61,249 nucleotides of DNA from JAGDYD01 sp046536675 (lineage in GTDB: Archaea > Micrarchaeota > Micrarchaeia > Micrarchaeales > CABMGC01), in assembly GCA_046536675.1 (NCBI GenBank), contig JAWDMK010000001.1:1-61249 (forward strand), written 5' to 3'. The position numbers and the translations under genes were made by a program. A model generated the notes under the pieces. That model did no database searches, was not told the DNA's origin, and saw only the letters and a program-made list of their open reading frames with translations. Positions 15,650 through 24,185 of the stretch are shown one piece after another; the first letter of the stretch is position 1, and every line of letters begins with the position of its first letter.

Positions 15650-16732
15650 ATGGATGTTGATGAAAAAATTAAAGTGATAAAAAGCTTCGCAGCTGAAATA
15701 GTTACAGAAGATGAGCTTAGATCACTTTTTGAAACAAACGAGCACCCGATCGCATATGATGGCTTTGAACCATCTGGCCTTGCTGGCATACATTTTGGCT
15801 TAATGCGTGCAAAAAACCTCAAAAAGATGCTTAGCATAGGGATAAAGTTCAAGCTTTACATAGCTGATTATTTTGCGATGATAAACAACAAGCTAGGTGG
15901 AGACCTAGAAAAAATAAAGAAAGCAGGTAAGTATTTTACATATGTGTGGAAGGCTGCGGGCATAGATCTTAGCAAGGTAGATGTAGTTTGGAACAGCGAG
16001 CTCATGAATGATTTTTCATATTGGGATAGATATATAAGAATAGGCAGGCTCTTCTCTATAGATAGGGTAAAAAGGGCTGTAACGATAATGGGTAGAAAAG
16101 AGGGTGAAAGCCTATCTGTTGCGCAACTTTTTTACCCGATTATGCAGGCCACAGACATATTTCAGATGAACATTGATATATGCCAGCTCGGAATAGACCA
16201 GAGAAAGGCTAATATTATAGCGAGAGAGGCTGCACAGAAGATGAATTGGAAGGTGCCAGTTATAGTAAGCCACCCGCTTCTTTTAAGTCTAAAAGGTATG
16301 CCACCAAATCTAAAAGGTGCAAGCGAAGATGTACTTATAAGTTACAAAATGTCTAAGTCAGACCCAAAGAATGCGATCTTCGTTCATGATAGCTATGAAG
16401 AAATAAAGAAAAAGATTGAGAGCGCCTACTGTCCTGAAAAAATAATAGATGGTAACCCAATGTTTGATTATCTTGAAAAGATTATAATCGATGATAAGAC
16501 AAAGCCTATAGTTATACCTAGGCCGGCAAAGTTTGGTGGCGACCTTGAACTCGATAATTATGACCAGCTAATTATCGCTTATAGGGAAGGCAAGCTACAT
16601 CCAGCAGACCTGAAGAACTTTGTTGCAAATGAGCTTGAGAAGCAGATAAAACCGATAAGGGAATTTTTTGAAAAGAACAGAGAAGCAAAAGAGCTATATG
16701 AAGAGGTTAAAGGCTACGCAATAACAAGATAA
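15650..16732 (+). CDS. tyrS: Tyrosyl-tRNA synthetase
   Basis: This class I synthetase of 360 residues is of the archaeal/eukaryotic TyrRS type. It has IAYDGFEPSGLAGIHFGL (HIGH-equivalent HFGL), LYIADYFAMINNK, QATDIFQMNIDICQLGIDQRKAN (tyrosine and adenylate site) and KMSKSDP at about residue 240. It charges tRNA-Tyr, recognised in archaea by the C1-G72 pair. There is no appended anticodon-binding domain beyond the usual C-terminal helices. It starts 48 nt after tRNA-Leu and may share its transcript. Confidence 0.95.
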   Translation: MDVDEKIKVIKSFAAEIVTEDELRSLFETNEHPIAYDGFEPSGLAGIHFGLMRAKNLKKMLSIGIKFKLYIADYFAMINNKLGGDLEKIKKAGKYFTYVWKAAGIDLSKVDVVWNSELMNDFSYWDRYIRIGRLFSIDRVKRAVTIMGRKEGESLSVAQLFYPIMQATDIFQMNIDICQLGIDQRKANIIAREAAQKMNWKVPVIVSHPLLLSLKGMPPNLKGASEDVLISYKMSKSDPKNAIFVHDSYEEIKKKIESAYCPEKIIDGNPMFDYLEKIIIDDKTKPIVIPRPAKFGGDLELDNYDQLIIAYREGKLHPADLKNFVANELEKQIKPIREFFEKNREAKELYEEVKGYAITR

Positions 16733-16747
16733 ATTTGGCAGGTATAA

Positions 16748-17626
16748 ATGTATTATATAGTTGCAAAAAATGTATCCAAGTATTTTTCTAATACAAAAGC
16801 GGTAGAGAATATAAGTTTCTCGCTAAAAGAAGGCGAAAGGTTAATACTACTTGGGCCAAACGGTGCTGGCAAGAGCACCCTACTTAGATTGCTCTCAGGG
16901 CTATTAAGGCCAGATACAGGCTATATAGAGATTTTAGGCAATAAAACGGTACCTTACAATAGCGAGATAAATAGATATGTTTCCTTCTTAGGAGAAAACT
17001 ATGCTCTTTACGATAACCTTAGCGTAATTGACAACCTTATTTTCTTTGGAACGCTTTATGATATTGAAAAGGAAGAGATTATTGAAAGAGCTAAGGAGAT
17101 ACTTTCAAGATTAGATGCAATCGAGTTTATTAATAGAAAGGTTGGAGAGCTAAGCAGGGGAACAAAGCAGAAGATCGCAATATGTAGGGCATTATTAAAC
17201 AAGCCAAAGGTCCTGCTTCTTGACGAACCAACAGCATTCTTAGATCCGCATGCCACAGATGAGTTGCATAGTGTAATAGAAGAAGCAGATGCTACAATAG
17301 TTTATGCCACTCAAAGATTTGATGAGTTGCACAAGATGAAAGGTAAGATAATGCTTCTTGATCATGGCAGAAAGAAAGCTTATGGCTCGCTTGAGCAGAT
17401 TCTTTCATCTATAAAAGACATAAACGTCGAGATATACCTTTTAAATGAAAAGAAGCTCTTGCTTAGAAGATGGAACTTTATACAGAAGAGGAATAAAATA
17501 AATGCAAAGCTCAAAAGTGCTAGCGAGATACCAGAGCTTATTGAAGATATAGTAAAGGAAGGTGGAAAGATATTAAGCGTAAGTTATCTCAGGGAAAGTA
17601 TAAGCAACGAATGGGTGGTAAAATAA
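16748..17626 (+). CDS. ABC transporter ATP-binding protein
   Basis: This 292-residue ABC ATPase has Walker A GPNGAGKST near residue 36, a Q-loop-like segment in the SFLGENYALYDNLSV region, signature LSRGTKQK (in place of LSGGQ), and Walker B VLLLDEPTAFLDP. The C-terminal 80 residues resemble the extension of ABC-2-type exporters. It overlaps the permease gene by 16 bp, and together they form an exporter of unknown substrate. ATG 16748 follows a GGCAGGT-like sequence. Confidence 0.92.
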   Translation: MYYIVAKNVSKYFSNTKAVENISFSLKEGERLILLGPNGAGKSTLLRLLSGLLRPDTGYIEILGNKTVPYNSEINRYVSFLGENYALYDNLSVIDNLIFFGTLYDIEKEEIIERAKEILSRLDAIEFINRKVGELSRGTKQKIAICRALLNKPKVLLLDEPTAFLDPHATDELHSVIEEADATIVYATQRFDELHKMKGKIMLLDHGRKKAYGSLEQILSSIKDINVEIYLLNEKKLLLRRWNFIQKRNKINAKLKSASEIPELIEDIVKEGGKILSVSYLRESISNEWVVK

Positions 17627-18399
17627 ACTGGAATAAGATATGGGCTATAAGTATGAAGGACATGAAAGAAGCGTTTAGCAGCCTCTCAATCTCAGGGCCT
17701 ATGATAGGCATACCTATCTTCTTTGCTGTGTTGCTCCCGCTCTTCACATTTTATATTGCAAGGTATGCTGGTAGTACCATAATACCACAGATAGCTGGAA
17801 TTTCTGTTCCGCAATCATTTGGAAATCTTTATTTCATTGAATTCTTTTCTATAAATATTCTTGGACCTATTTTCATGACAATGCCGATAATAACCGCATC
17901 GGTTCTTGCGGCAGACAGTTTTGCTGGAGAAAAAGAGAGAAAGACTGCAGAGGCTCTGCTCGCCACACCTACAACAAACACAGAACTGCTGATAGGCAAG
18001 ATATTTGCTTCGCTTATACCTGCGGTTCTACTTACAATTGCAGTATTTATAATATATGCCTCGATAACCGATTATCTCTCACTAAGCTCTTTCGGAATAG
18101 CTATATTTCCAAATATTGCTTGGTATATGATGCTCCTCAACTCACCATTTCTTGCACTCACAACCATTGGGCTTGTAGTTCTGATTTCGACAAAGGTTAG
18201 GGGAATAAAAGAGGCGCAACAGATAAGCACCCTTCTTATATTACCACTGCTTGTAATACCATTTGCCTCTATCTTCAACCTTGCCAAACTAAACCTACAG
18301 TTCTTTATTATTCTACTCATTGTGCTCTTAATAACGAGCTCTGCTGTTTTATATTTAAGTGAAAAGTTCTTTGACAGAGAAAGATTTATATTATCTTGA
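17611..18399 (+). CDS. ABC-2 type transporter permease
   Basis: This 262-residue protein has about six transmembrane helices and the ABC-2 hallmark AADSFAGEKERKTAEALLATPTTNTELLIGK, the coupling helix region before TM3. The N-terminal INWNKIWAISMKDMKEAF lies on the cytoplasmic side. It begins inside the 3' end of the ATPase gene, and ATG 17653 is an alternative start. With the preceding ATPase it forms a complete half-transporter pair; the substrate is unknown. Confidence 0.9.
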   Translation: MGGKINWNKIWAISMKDMKEAFSSLSISGPMIGIPIFFAVLLPLFTFYIARYAGSTIIPQIAGISVPQSFGNLYFIEFFSINILGPIFMTMPIITASVLAADSFAGEKERKTAEALLATPTTNTELLIGKIFASLIPAVLLTIAVFIIYASITDYLSLSSFGIAIFPNIAWYMMLLNSPFLALTTIGLVVLISTKVRGIKEAQQISTLLILPLLVIPFASIFNLAKLNLQFFIILLIVLLITSSAVLYLSEKFFDRERFILS

Positions 18400-18420
18400 T
18401 ATATATTTAAGTGTGGTTTT

Positions 18421-18723
18421 ATGTCTTCGATCTTAGGATATACTCTGATTGCTTTGGGAATAATATTATTACTTGTAACTTTCTTCATCGGATACGGCTT
18501 ATATGCAAGCTTGAATTCAGAAAGTTATGCTCCTTTGCCAAATCAGCCTAGCATAAATGGTTCTATCTCTACTCTAACAAGCACTCTTGCCACCACTGCA
18601 AAAGAAACAGGCTTTATCTTCTTACAAATAGTTATTCTATTTCTTTTTGCTAGCATAGGCTATAAATTTGCAGATCTTGGCATAAAACTCATCAAAGAAA
18701 GCAAGAACAAAGAAGAGAAATGA
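18421..18723 (+). CDS. Small two-helix membrane protein of unknown function
   Basis: A 100-residue protein with transmembrane segments at about 7-28 and 65-85, joined by an extracytoplasmic Ser/Thr-rich loop with the sequon N-G-S, and a charged tail KESKNKEEK. No family is recognised. It follows the ABC permease by 21 nt on the same strand and may be an accessory of that transporter. It is convergent with the DMT pair, with stops adjacent. Confidence 0.6.
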   Translation: MSSILGYTLIALGIILLLVTFFIGYGLYASLNSESYAPLPNQPSINGSISTLTSTLATTAKETGFIFLQIVILFLFASIGYKFADLGIKLIKESKNKEEK

Positions 18724-19065
18724 TTAGCTAATACCTATCAGTGCTGTGCCAACTGCTATAGTTATTATTCCGACCCATCTAAATGCTGAAATCGGCTCGA
18801 TAAGCATTGCAAGCAGACTTGCAAAAATATATGAAAGACCACCGAAGCTGTAAACCCAGCTTAGGTTCGCCCTGCTAAGTGCAAAAAAATAGAATGCGGT
18901 AGAAATAAGGTAAGAGACAATGCCAAAAAATATAAGCACAACAAAAATTATATGGCTATGACTGCTTAGCCCTAGTTTGAAAAGAAATTGACCGAAGCCA
19001 CCAAGGAAAGTACTTGCCACAAGAATCATTGCAATAATCGCTTTTCTTGTTTGTTGTTGTTCCAT
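18724..19065 (-). CDS. DMT/EamA-like small membrane transporter subunit B
   Basis: This 113-residue, four-helix protein resembles half-size EamA/SMR-type transporters (ArnE/ArnF-like), with GQFLFKLGLS after TM1, FYFFALSRANLSWVYSFGGLSYIF in the middle and a final helix VGIITIAVGTALIGI. Such half proteins pair with a second subunit. The gene immediately downstream of its partner (7 nt gap) supports a heterodimer. Substrate unknown; relatives move lipid-linked sugars or cationic drugs. Confidence 0.75.
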   Translation of the reverse strand: MEQQQTRKAIIAMILVASTFLGGFGQFLFKLGLSSHSHIIFVVLIFFGIVSYLISTAFYFFALSRANLSWVYSFGGLSYIFASLLAMLIEPISAFRWVGIITIAVGTALIGIS

Positions 19066-19072
19066 AACACCA

Positions 19073-19432
19073 CTAGAATGTCATTGCAACTATTGCTATT
19101 CCAAGCACCACAAGCAGTACACCTATTATTCTTACAGGGCCGATCTTTTCGCCAAGGCCGAATTTTGAAAATAAAAGCACAAATATAAATGAGCTTGCAA
19201 AGGTTGGATAAACAAAAGAGAGTGCACCGTTGTCAAGAGCGAAGAGATAAATTGGCAGTGCAATGAAATACATAAAGGCGCCAAATACTATCCATTTATT
19301 TTTAAATACGCGGATTAGTTCTCTTACGTTTGCCTTGAATCTTGGAAGGTTTTTCTTGAAGATATACTGGGCTATTGATGCAATAAATGCAGATAGAACT
19401 GTAATTCCTATTATTAACAGAGCACTATACAT
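19073..19432 (-). CDS. DMT/EamA-like small membrane transporter subunit A
   Basis: This 119-residue, four-helix partner of the next gene has AQYIFKKNLPRFK after TM1, YFIALPIYLFALDNGALSFVYPTFASSFIFVLLFSKF, and a GEKIGPVRIIGVLLVVLGIAIVAM ending, the EamA pattern. The paired small subunits probably form an antiparallel transporter. A TATA-like element lies upstream in the shared region with the 19508 gene. Confidence 0.75.
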   Translation of the reverse strand: MYSALLIIGITVLSAFIASIAQYIFKKNLPRFKANVRELIRVFKNKWIVFGAFMYFIALPIYLFALDNGALSFVYPTFASSFIFVLLFSKFGLGEKIGPVRIIGVLLVVLGIAIVAMTF

Positions 19433-19507
19433 AAAACTACCAAACGGTATAGATATAATAGGATATGATATTTAAATATAAACGTAGATTTAAAGAATGT
19501 GGTCTTG

Positions 19508-19732
19508 ATGGAACCAACATACGATGAGAAACATTTGTTCTATCTTGCAACAGCGGTGATAGTACTTACTATCCTCGCAATAATAGTATTTATATATTCA
19601 GGCGGCAGCTATATTTTCTATGCAGTAGCACTAATAACAATCGTAATTGGATTCTACATGTCATACTATGGTTCTAAGATTAGTGCTGCAGGAACAAAGC
19701 CAAAGCAAAAACAGAAAAAGAAAGGTAAGTAA
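19508..19732 (+). CDS. Small membrane protein with basic tail
   Basis: A protein of about 74 residues with two closely spaced transmembrane helices (about 12-32 and 36-55) and a strongly basic C-terminus (KPKQKQKKKGK). There is no recognised family. ATG 19508 is taken as the start; GTG 19499 is possible, and a TATA-like element near 19475 would give a nearly leaderless mRNA. topA follows within 10 nt, so the two are probably co-transcribed. Confidence 0.65.
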   Translation: MEPTYDEKHLFYLATAVIVLTILAIIVFIYSGGSYIFYAVALITIVIGFYMSYYGSKISAAGTKPKQKQKKKGK

Positions 19733-19741
19733 ACTGGTTTG

Positions 19742-21844
19742 ATGAACAAGTTAATTATAGCTGAAAAACCAAGCGTAGCCTTAAGGCTAGCGAGCTCTTT
19801 AGCAGAGGGAGAGTATAAAAGGTATTCGTTTGGTGGAATAAGTTATTATGAGTTAAGGAATGGAAGCGATATCTTATATGTTGTTGCTGCAGCAGGCCAT
19901 TTATTTACAATAAGGCAGAAGGAAGGAAGTAAAGGTTTCCCTATTTTTGATGTAGAGTGGGTCCCATCATACTTGGCTAATCGAAAGGCCTATTTTACGA
20001 AAAAGTACCTTGACACTATAGTAGAGATAGGTAGAAGGTGCAACCTTTTCATAAATGCCTGTGACTACGATATAGAAGGCACAGTAATAGGAACAAATAT
20101 TATTAGGTTTATAACGCATGGCAATGTGAATAGCAATGTTGAGAAGAGCGTTGCACTCAGAATGAAGTTTTCTACAACAACAAAAGAGGATTTAGTAAAT
20201 GCATATAAAAACATAAATCCTTTTGATGAAAACAACTTCAACGCTGGGGAAACAAGGCACATTATAGACTGGATGTGGGGCATAAACATGAGTAGGGCGC
20301 TTATGCGCTCTCTATATGCAAACGGTGTAAAGAAGACTGTGAGCATAGGAAGAGTTCAAGGACCTACACTTGCAATACTCGCAAAAAGGGAGATGGAGAT
20401 AAATGCCTTTACACCTAAGCCCTACTGGAAGGTATATATTACAGCAAAAGGTATTGAATTTGAGAATACAAAAGGAGATATTTTTGACAAAAGGGTCGCT
20501 GATGAAGTACTTGAAAGAAGCAGGGTAAAAGAAGCGCTTGTCAAAAAAGTAGATAGCAAAGAGGTCTTGGAAAGGCCGCTTCCGCCTTTCGATTTAACGA
20601 CACTCCAGCTTGAAGCCAGTAGAGTATTTAATATAGATCCTTCTAGAACACTCGCAATAGCTCAGTCTCTTTATGAAAGGGCTTATATTTCTTATCCAAG
20701 AACATCATCGCAGAAGCTGCCTTATTCGCTTAATCTGCCAAGGATAATATCAGAACTCAGCAAAAACAGCAAGTATAGCGAGCTTGCAAGTAGCTTAATC
20801 AAAGAGAAGCGCTTTAAGCCTGCTGAGGGAAAGAAAGAGGACGAAGCACATCCAGCAATCTTTCCTACAGGTATAATACCAAAAAGCTTGGAAGATGATG
20901 AAGAAAAGATATATGATCTTATTGTTAAGAGATTTCTTGCCTGCTTTGCAGATTATGCTACGATAGAAAAAACAGAAGTAATATTAGATGTCAATGGTGA
21001 GCTCTATAGAGCTAATGGTGAAGTAATAAAGAAAGAGGGCTGGCTAAGATTTTATGCCCCGTACATTGAGGCCAAAAACAAGGCTATGCCAGAGTTAAAT
21101 GAAGGTGAAAAGATAAAGATAGACCGGGTTTTTGAAAAAGAACTGAAAACAACGCCGCCAAAAAGATTCACAAAGGCAAGTCTGATAAGTTTATTGGAAA
21201 AGAAAAACTTAGGCACAAAAGCAACAAGAGCCGAGATTATAGACACACTCTTCAAGAGAAATTATATAGAAGGGAGCAGCATAAAGGTAACTGATTTTGG
21301 AATGAGCGTATATAATGCACTTAAGGAGAATTGCAAGGAGATTCTAGATGAAGCGCTAACAAGAAAATTAGAAGAGGATATGAATAATATCATGCGTGGA
21401 AAAGCAAGAAAAGAAGATGTTATAGATGAGGGTAAAAAGATAATAGAAAGGATAATTAGCGAATTTAAAAGCAAAGAAGAAGCAATAGGCAAGAGCCTTA
21501 AAGAAGGCTTACAGGAAACCTCGAAAGGAGAGGTATTGGGAAAGTGCAAATGCGGTGGAGATTTAATAATTAAGCATTCTAAAAACGGCAAGAGCTTCGT
21601 TGGCTGCACAAACTGGCCTCAGTGCAATGTGACATATCCGCTGCCACAATCTGCAAAGGTTTTGCCAACGGGAAAGATATGCCCTTATTGCCATACACCA
21701 ATAGTTAAAATATTCAGGAGGGGAAAGAGTGTTTTTGAGATGTGCTTAGATCCAACATGTCCAACTAAAAAAGATTGGAATAAAAATGAAGAAAAAATAA
21801 ATGAAAAGGTAAACAAGAGGGCAAAGGTAAAAAGCAAAAAATAA
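19742..21844 (+). CDS. topA: DNA topoisomerase I (type IA)
   Basis: This enzyme of about 700 residues has an N-terminal TOPRIM domain (LIIAEKPSVALRLA; acidic motif NACDYDIEGT), a GRVQGPTLAILAKRE motif, and the catalytic tyrosine in RAYISYPRTSS at about residue 317, followed by the decatenation and gate domains. Two zinc-binding modules close the protein: CKCGG...CTNWPQC and CPYC...CLDPTC. It relaxes negative supercoils by strand passage. There is no reverse-gyrase helicase domain. I take ATG 19742 over the adjacent TTG 19739. Confidence 0.95.
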   Translation: MNKLIIAEKPSVALRLASSLAEGEYKRYSFGGISYYELRNGSDILYVVAAAGHLFTIRQKEGSKGFPIFDVEWVPSYLANRKAYFTKKYLDTIVEIGRRCNLFINACDYDIEGTVIGTNIIRFITHGNVNSNVEKSVALRMKFSTTTKEDLVNAYKNINPFDENNFNAGETRHIIDWMWGINMSRALMRSLYANGVKKTVSIGRVQGPTLAILAKREMEINAFTPKPYWKVYITAKGIEFENTKGDIFDKRVADEVLERSRVKEALVKKVDSKEVLERPLPPFDLTTLQLEASRVFNIDPSRTLAIAQSLYERAYISYPRTSSQKLPYSLNLPRIISELSKNSKYSELASSLIKEKRFKPAEGKKEDEAHPAIFPTGIIPKSLEDDEEKIYDLIVKRFLACFADYATIEKTEVILDVNGELYRANGEVIKKEGWLRFYAPYIEAKNKAMPELNEGEKIKIDRVFEKELKTTPPKRFTKASLISLLEKKNLGTKATRAEIIDTLFKRNYIEGSSIKVTDFGMSVYNALKENCKEILDEALTRKLEEDMNNIMRGKARKEDVIDEGKKIIERIISEFKSKEEAIGKSLKEGLQETSKGEVLGKCKCGGDLIIKHSKNGKSFVGCTNWPQCNVTYPLPQSAKVLPTGKICPYCHTPIVKIFRRGKSVFEMCLDPTCPTKKDWNKNEEKINEKVNKRAKVKSKK

Positions 21845-21852
21845 GTGATAAA

Positions 21853-22425
21853 ATGTTCATATATCCGCACATCTACAGGAAGCTTAAAAGGGGGCCACAG
21901 GTTATGCTCCCAAAGGATATAGGCATTTTGCTTGCATACACATGCGTAGACAAAGAAAGCATATGCATCGATGCTGGTACTGGAAGTGGTTGGCTCACTG
22001 TAGCTCTTGCTCGAATAGCAAAGCATGTGTATTCATATGATATCAGAGAGGATTTTATCAAAATAGGAGAAAAGAATGCGGAGATGCTTGGCTTAAAAAA
22101 TATAACATTTAGGAATGCAGATATAACAAAGAGGATATATGAAAAAGATGTTGATATAGTAACGTTAGACATGCCTAATCCTGAAAAAGCACTAAGAAAT
22201 GTCAAAAAGGCTTTGAAGCCAGGCGGCTATGTGGTAAGCTTTTTGCCACATACAGAACAAGTAAGCAAATATGTGAAAAAGCTAAACATACTAAAGTTCA
22301 GCGAGATACACGTTGTAGAGGTGATTTTGAGGGATTATCTTGTAAGGGAAGAAGGAATGAGGCCGACAAACAAAGGTATATGGCACACAGGATATCTAAC
22401 ATTTGCAAGGAAGCCATCTGTTTAG
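21853..22425 (+). CDS. tRNA (adenine-N1)-methyltransferase, TrmI type, short form
   Basis: This 190-residue SAM-dependent Rossmann methyltransferase has IDAGTGSGWLTVALAR (SAM loop), VYSYDIREDFIKIG, VDIVTLDMPNP (catalytic-site motif) and the TrmI C-terminal signature REEGMRPTNKGIWHTGYL. TrmI makes m1A57/58 in the tRNA T loop. The usual N-terminal beta domain of about 60 residues is missing, and nothing in frame exists upstream because topA ends 8 nt before. GTGATA serves as ribosome site. Confidence 0.88.
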   Translation: MFIYPHIYRKLKRGPQVMLPKDIGILLAYTCVDKESICIDAGTGSGWLTVALARIAKHVYSYDIREDFIKIGEKNAEMLGLKNITFRNADITKRIYEKDVDIVTLDMPNPEKALRNVKKALKPGGYVVSFLPHTEQVSKYVKKLNILKFSEIHVVEVILRDYLVREEGMRPTNKGIWHTGYLTFARKPSV

Positions 22426-22464
22426 CTTGTTTAGCTTCCCAGCTGCTCATTATCATAAGACGCT

Positions 22465-23427
22465 TTACCTTTTTGATGTTAATGCGATATTTGCAAGCAT
22501 AGCCTCTAACTGTATTCTTTCATTTGCCCCTTCAACTATTCTAAAATTGCATTCGCCAATCTTATCCATTATCTCAAGCTTTGCTTTATCGTCGATCTGC
22601 ATGTTTGGTACTTCTCTATAGCACTGCATCAATATATCCTCACCACTCATACCATATACAAAGACAAGCTTGTTAAGCTCCTCTCTTGCTTTGACAAAAT
22701 CACCGCTCAAAGCATATCTAAGCATAGAAACTATTTCCTTTGGCCTTGCCCTCGCTGCTATATCGTATATACTCTTTTCTGTTATCTTCTTGTCCAATAT
22801 GGCTGCACTTTGTAGTATATTCGTTAGTTTTCTTAAGTCGCCTTCACTAACATATATCAATGCTTCTATAGCTTTTTCATCTATCTCTAATGATTCGCCC
22901 TTTGCTATCCTTTCTATAAATTTCTTCATCTCATCTACATTAAGAGGCTTGAACCTAAGAACAACACACCTACTCTGTATAGGTTCTATTATCTTGCTAG
23001 CATAATTTGCACTAAGTATAAACCTTGTTGTAGAAGCATATTTTTCCATTGTTCTCCTAAGCGCATGCTGTGCCTCTGGTGTAAGTGCATCTGCCTCATC
23101 AAGAAATATTATCTTTACAAGCCCCTCTTCCAAAGGCAATGTTTTTGCAAACTCCTTCACCTTGCCTCTTATTACATCTATTCCCCTCGTATCGCTTGCA
23201 TTTAGCTCTAGAAATGCTTCATTTATCTTATCACCATAGAGCTCTCTAGCCATAGCAATGGCACTTGTTGTTTTTCCGACACCTGCAGGTCCTGCAAAAA
23301 TCATGTTTGGAAAGTTTTTTGTCTTTACAAACGCCTTCAGCCTTTCCACTATTGCGGTTTGGCCTATAACCTCGCTTAGCTTTGAAGGCCTATATTTTTC
23401 TGTCCAAGATAAATCCAGAACCCCCAT
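22465..23427 (-). CDS. rfcS: Replication factor C small subunit
   Basis: This 320-residue AAA+ clamp loader subunit has the RFC box WTEKYRPSKLSEVIGQ, Walker A GPAGVGKTT, Walker B IIFLDEADALT, the arginine finger motif SRC near residue 150 and a C-terminal collar domain. With RFC-L (not in the window) it loads PCNA onto primed DNA. Start ATG 23427. The upstream neighbour on the same strand is the CDP-alcohol phosphatidyltransferase-like gene. Confidence 0.95.
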   Translation of the reverse strand: MGVLDLSWTEKYRPSKLSEVIGQTAIVERLKAFVKTKNFPNMIFAGPAGVGKTTSAIAMARELYGDKINEAFLELNASDTRGIDVIRGKVKEFAKTLPLEEGLVKIIFLDEADALTPEAQHALRRTMEKYASTTRFILSANYASKIIEPIQSRCVVLRFKPLNVDEMKKFIERIAKGESLEIDEKAIEALIYVSEGDLRKLTNILQSAAILDKKITEKSIYDIAARARPKEIVSMLRYALSGDFVKAREELNKLVFVYGMSGEDILMQCYREVPNMQIDDKAKLEIMDKIGECNFRIVEGANERIQLEAMLANIALTSKR

Positions 23428-23466
23428 TTAATCAGAAAATATTATTAGCTTACAAAATATAAATAT

Positions 23467-24102
23467 TTAAGCAAGCACATCATATGCCTCTGCTATTCCT
23501 CTCAGAACTATATAAATTACAAGTATTGCTACGAGTACAAGCCCTACCCAAAGAGGATAATTTGATACATACACTAGCACTAAGTATGCGAATGCGAAGA
23601 ATTTAACAACATTAATGCCTCCTCTTCCAATGTTCGAAGAATATATAATCCTTGCAAACTTGGTTCTTGGCTTTGAGGATGTTCCTCTTGAAGCCATAAG
23701 AGCATCAACAAACGCATGCCTAAAAATTACTATAAATACAACAAAAAGAGGGATAAGCCTTAAGTAGGTAAAGACTATCCAAAATGTGTATTCAATTACT
23801 CTGTCTCCAGCTATGTCTATTCTTGGCCCAAACCTGGATTCTCTTTTTGCTATCTGCTTGAAATGCGCTATTTTCTCCTTTTCTTTTTCGTCTTTTGAAA
23901 GAGCGGCTTTCAAGTAAGAAGAAAAACTTATGGCGCCTCTGCTTGCACTCCTTATTGCTAGATAGCCATCCAACCCATCAAGTAGATACATTATAAGTAT
24001 AACAAATATTGTAACCCATGGGTTAATCTTCAGAAGAAGCATATAAACTACTAAAAAAACCATGAATGTTCTTATGAGCGTAGCTGCATCTGCGCTTCGC
24101 AT
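23467..24102 (-). CDS. CDP-alcohol phosphatidyltransferase-like membrane protein with inserted segment
   Basis: This 211-residue membrane protein resembles phospholipid headgroup transferases. The motif D42-G-x-D45-G46-x-x-A49-x-R51 and the later G92-x3-D96-x3-D100 supply the metal-binding acidic residues of the family. Two features are unusual: one extra residue between Ala and Arg, and about 40 residues between the two halves, including a highly charged stretch (about 69-90), where the family has 8-9. About five transmembrane helices. A role in lipid synthesis is likely; the headgroup is unknown. Confidence 0.75.
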   Translation of the reverse strand: MRSADAATLIRTFMVFLVVYMLLLKINPWVTIFVILIMYLLDGLDGYLAIRSASRGAISFSSYLKAALSKDEKEKEKIAHFKQIAKRESRFGPRIDIAGDRVIEYTFWIVFTYLRLIPLFVVFIVIFRHAFVDALMASRGTSSKPRTKFARIIYSSNIGRGGINVVKFFAFAYLVLVYVSNYPLWVGLVLVAILVIYIVLRGIAEAYDVLA

Positions 24103-24185
24103 TAAACCACAAATAAATTTAAAACAGAAAGATTTAATATTTGATTACTAAATCCTATCTATAATAATCCTTTAGCCTTGATTTT

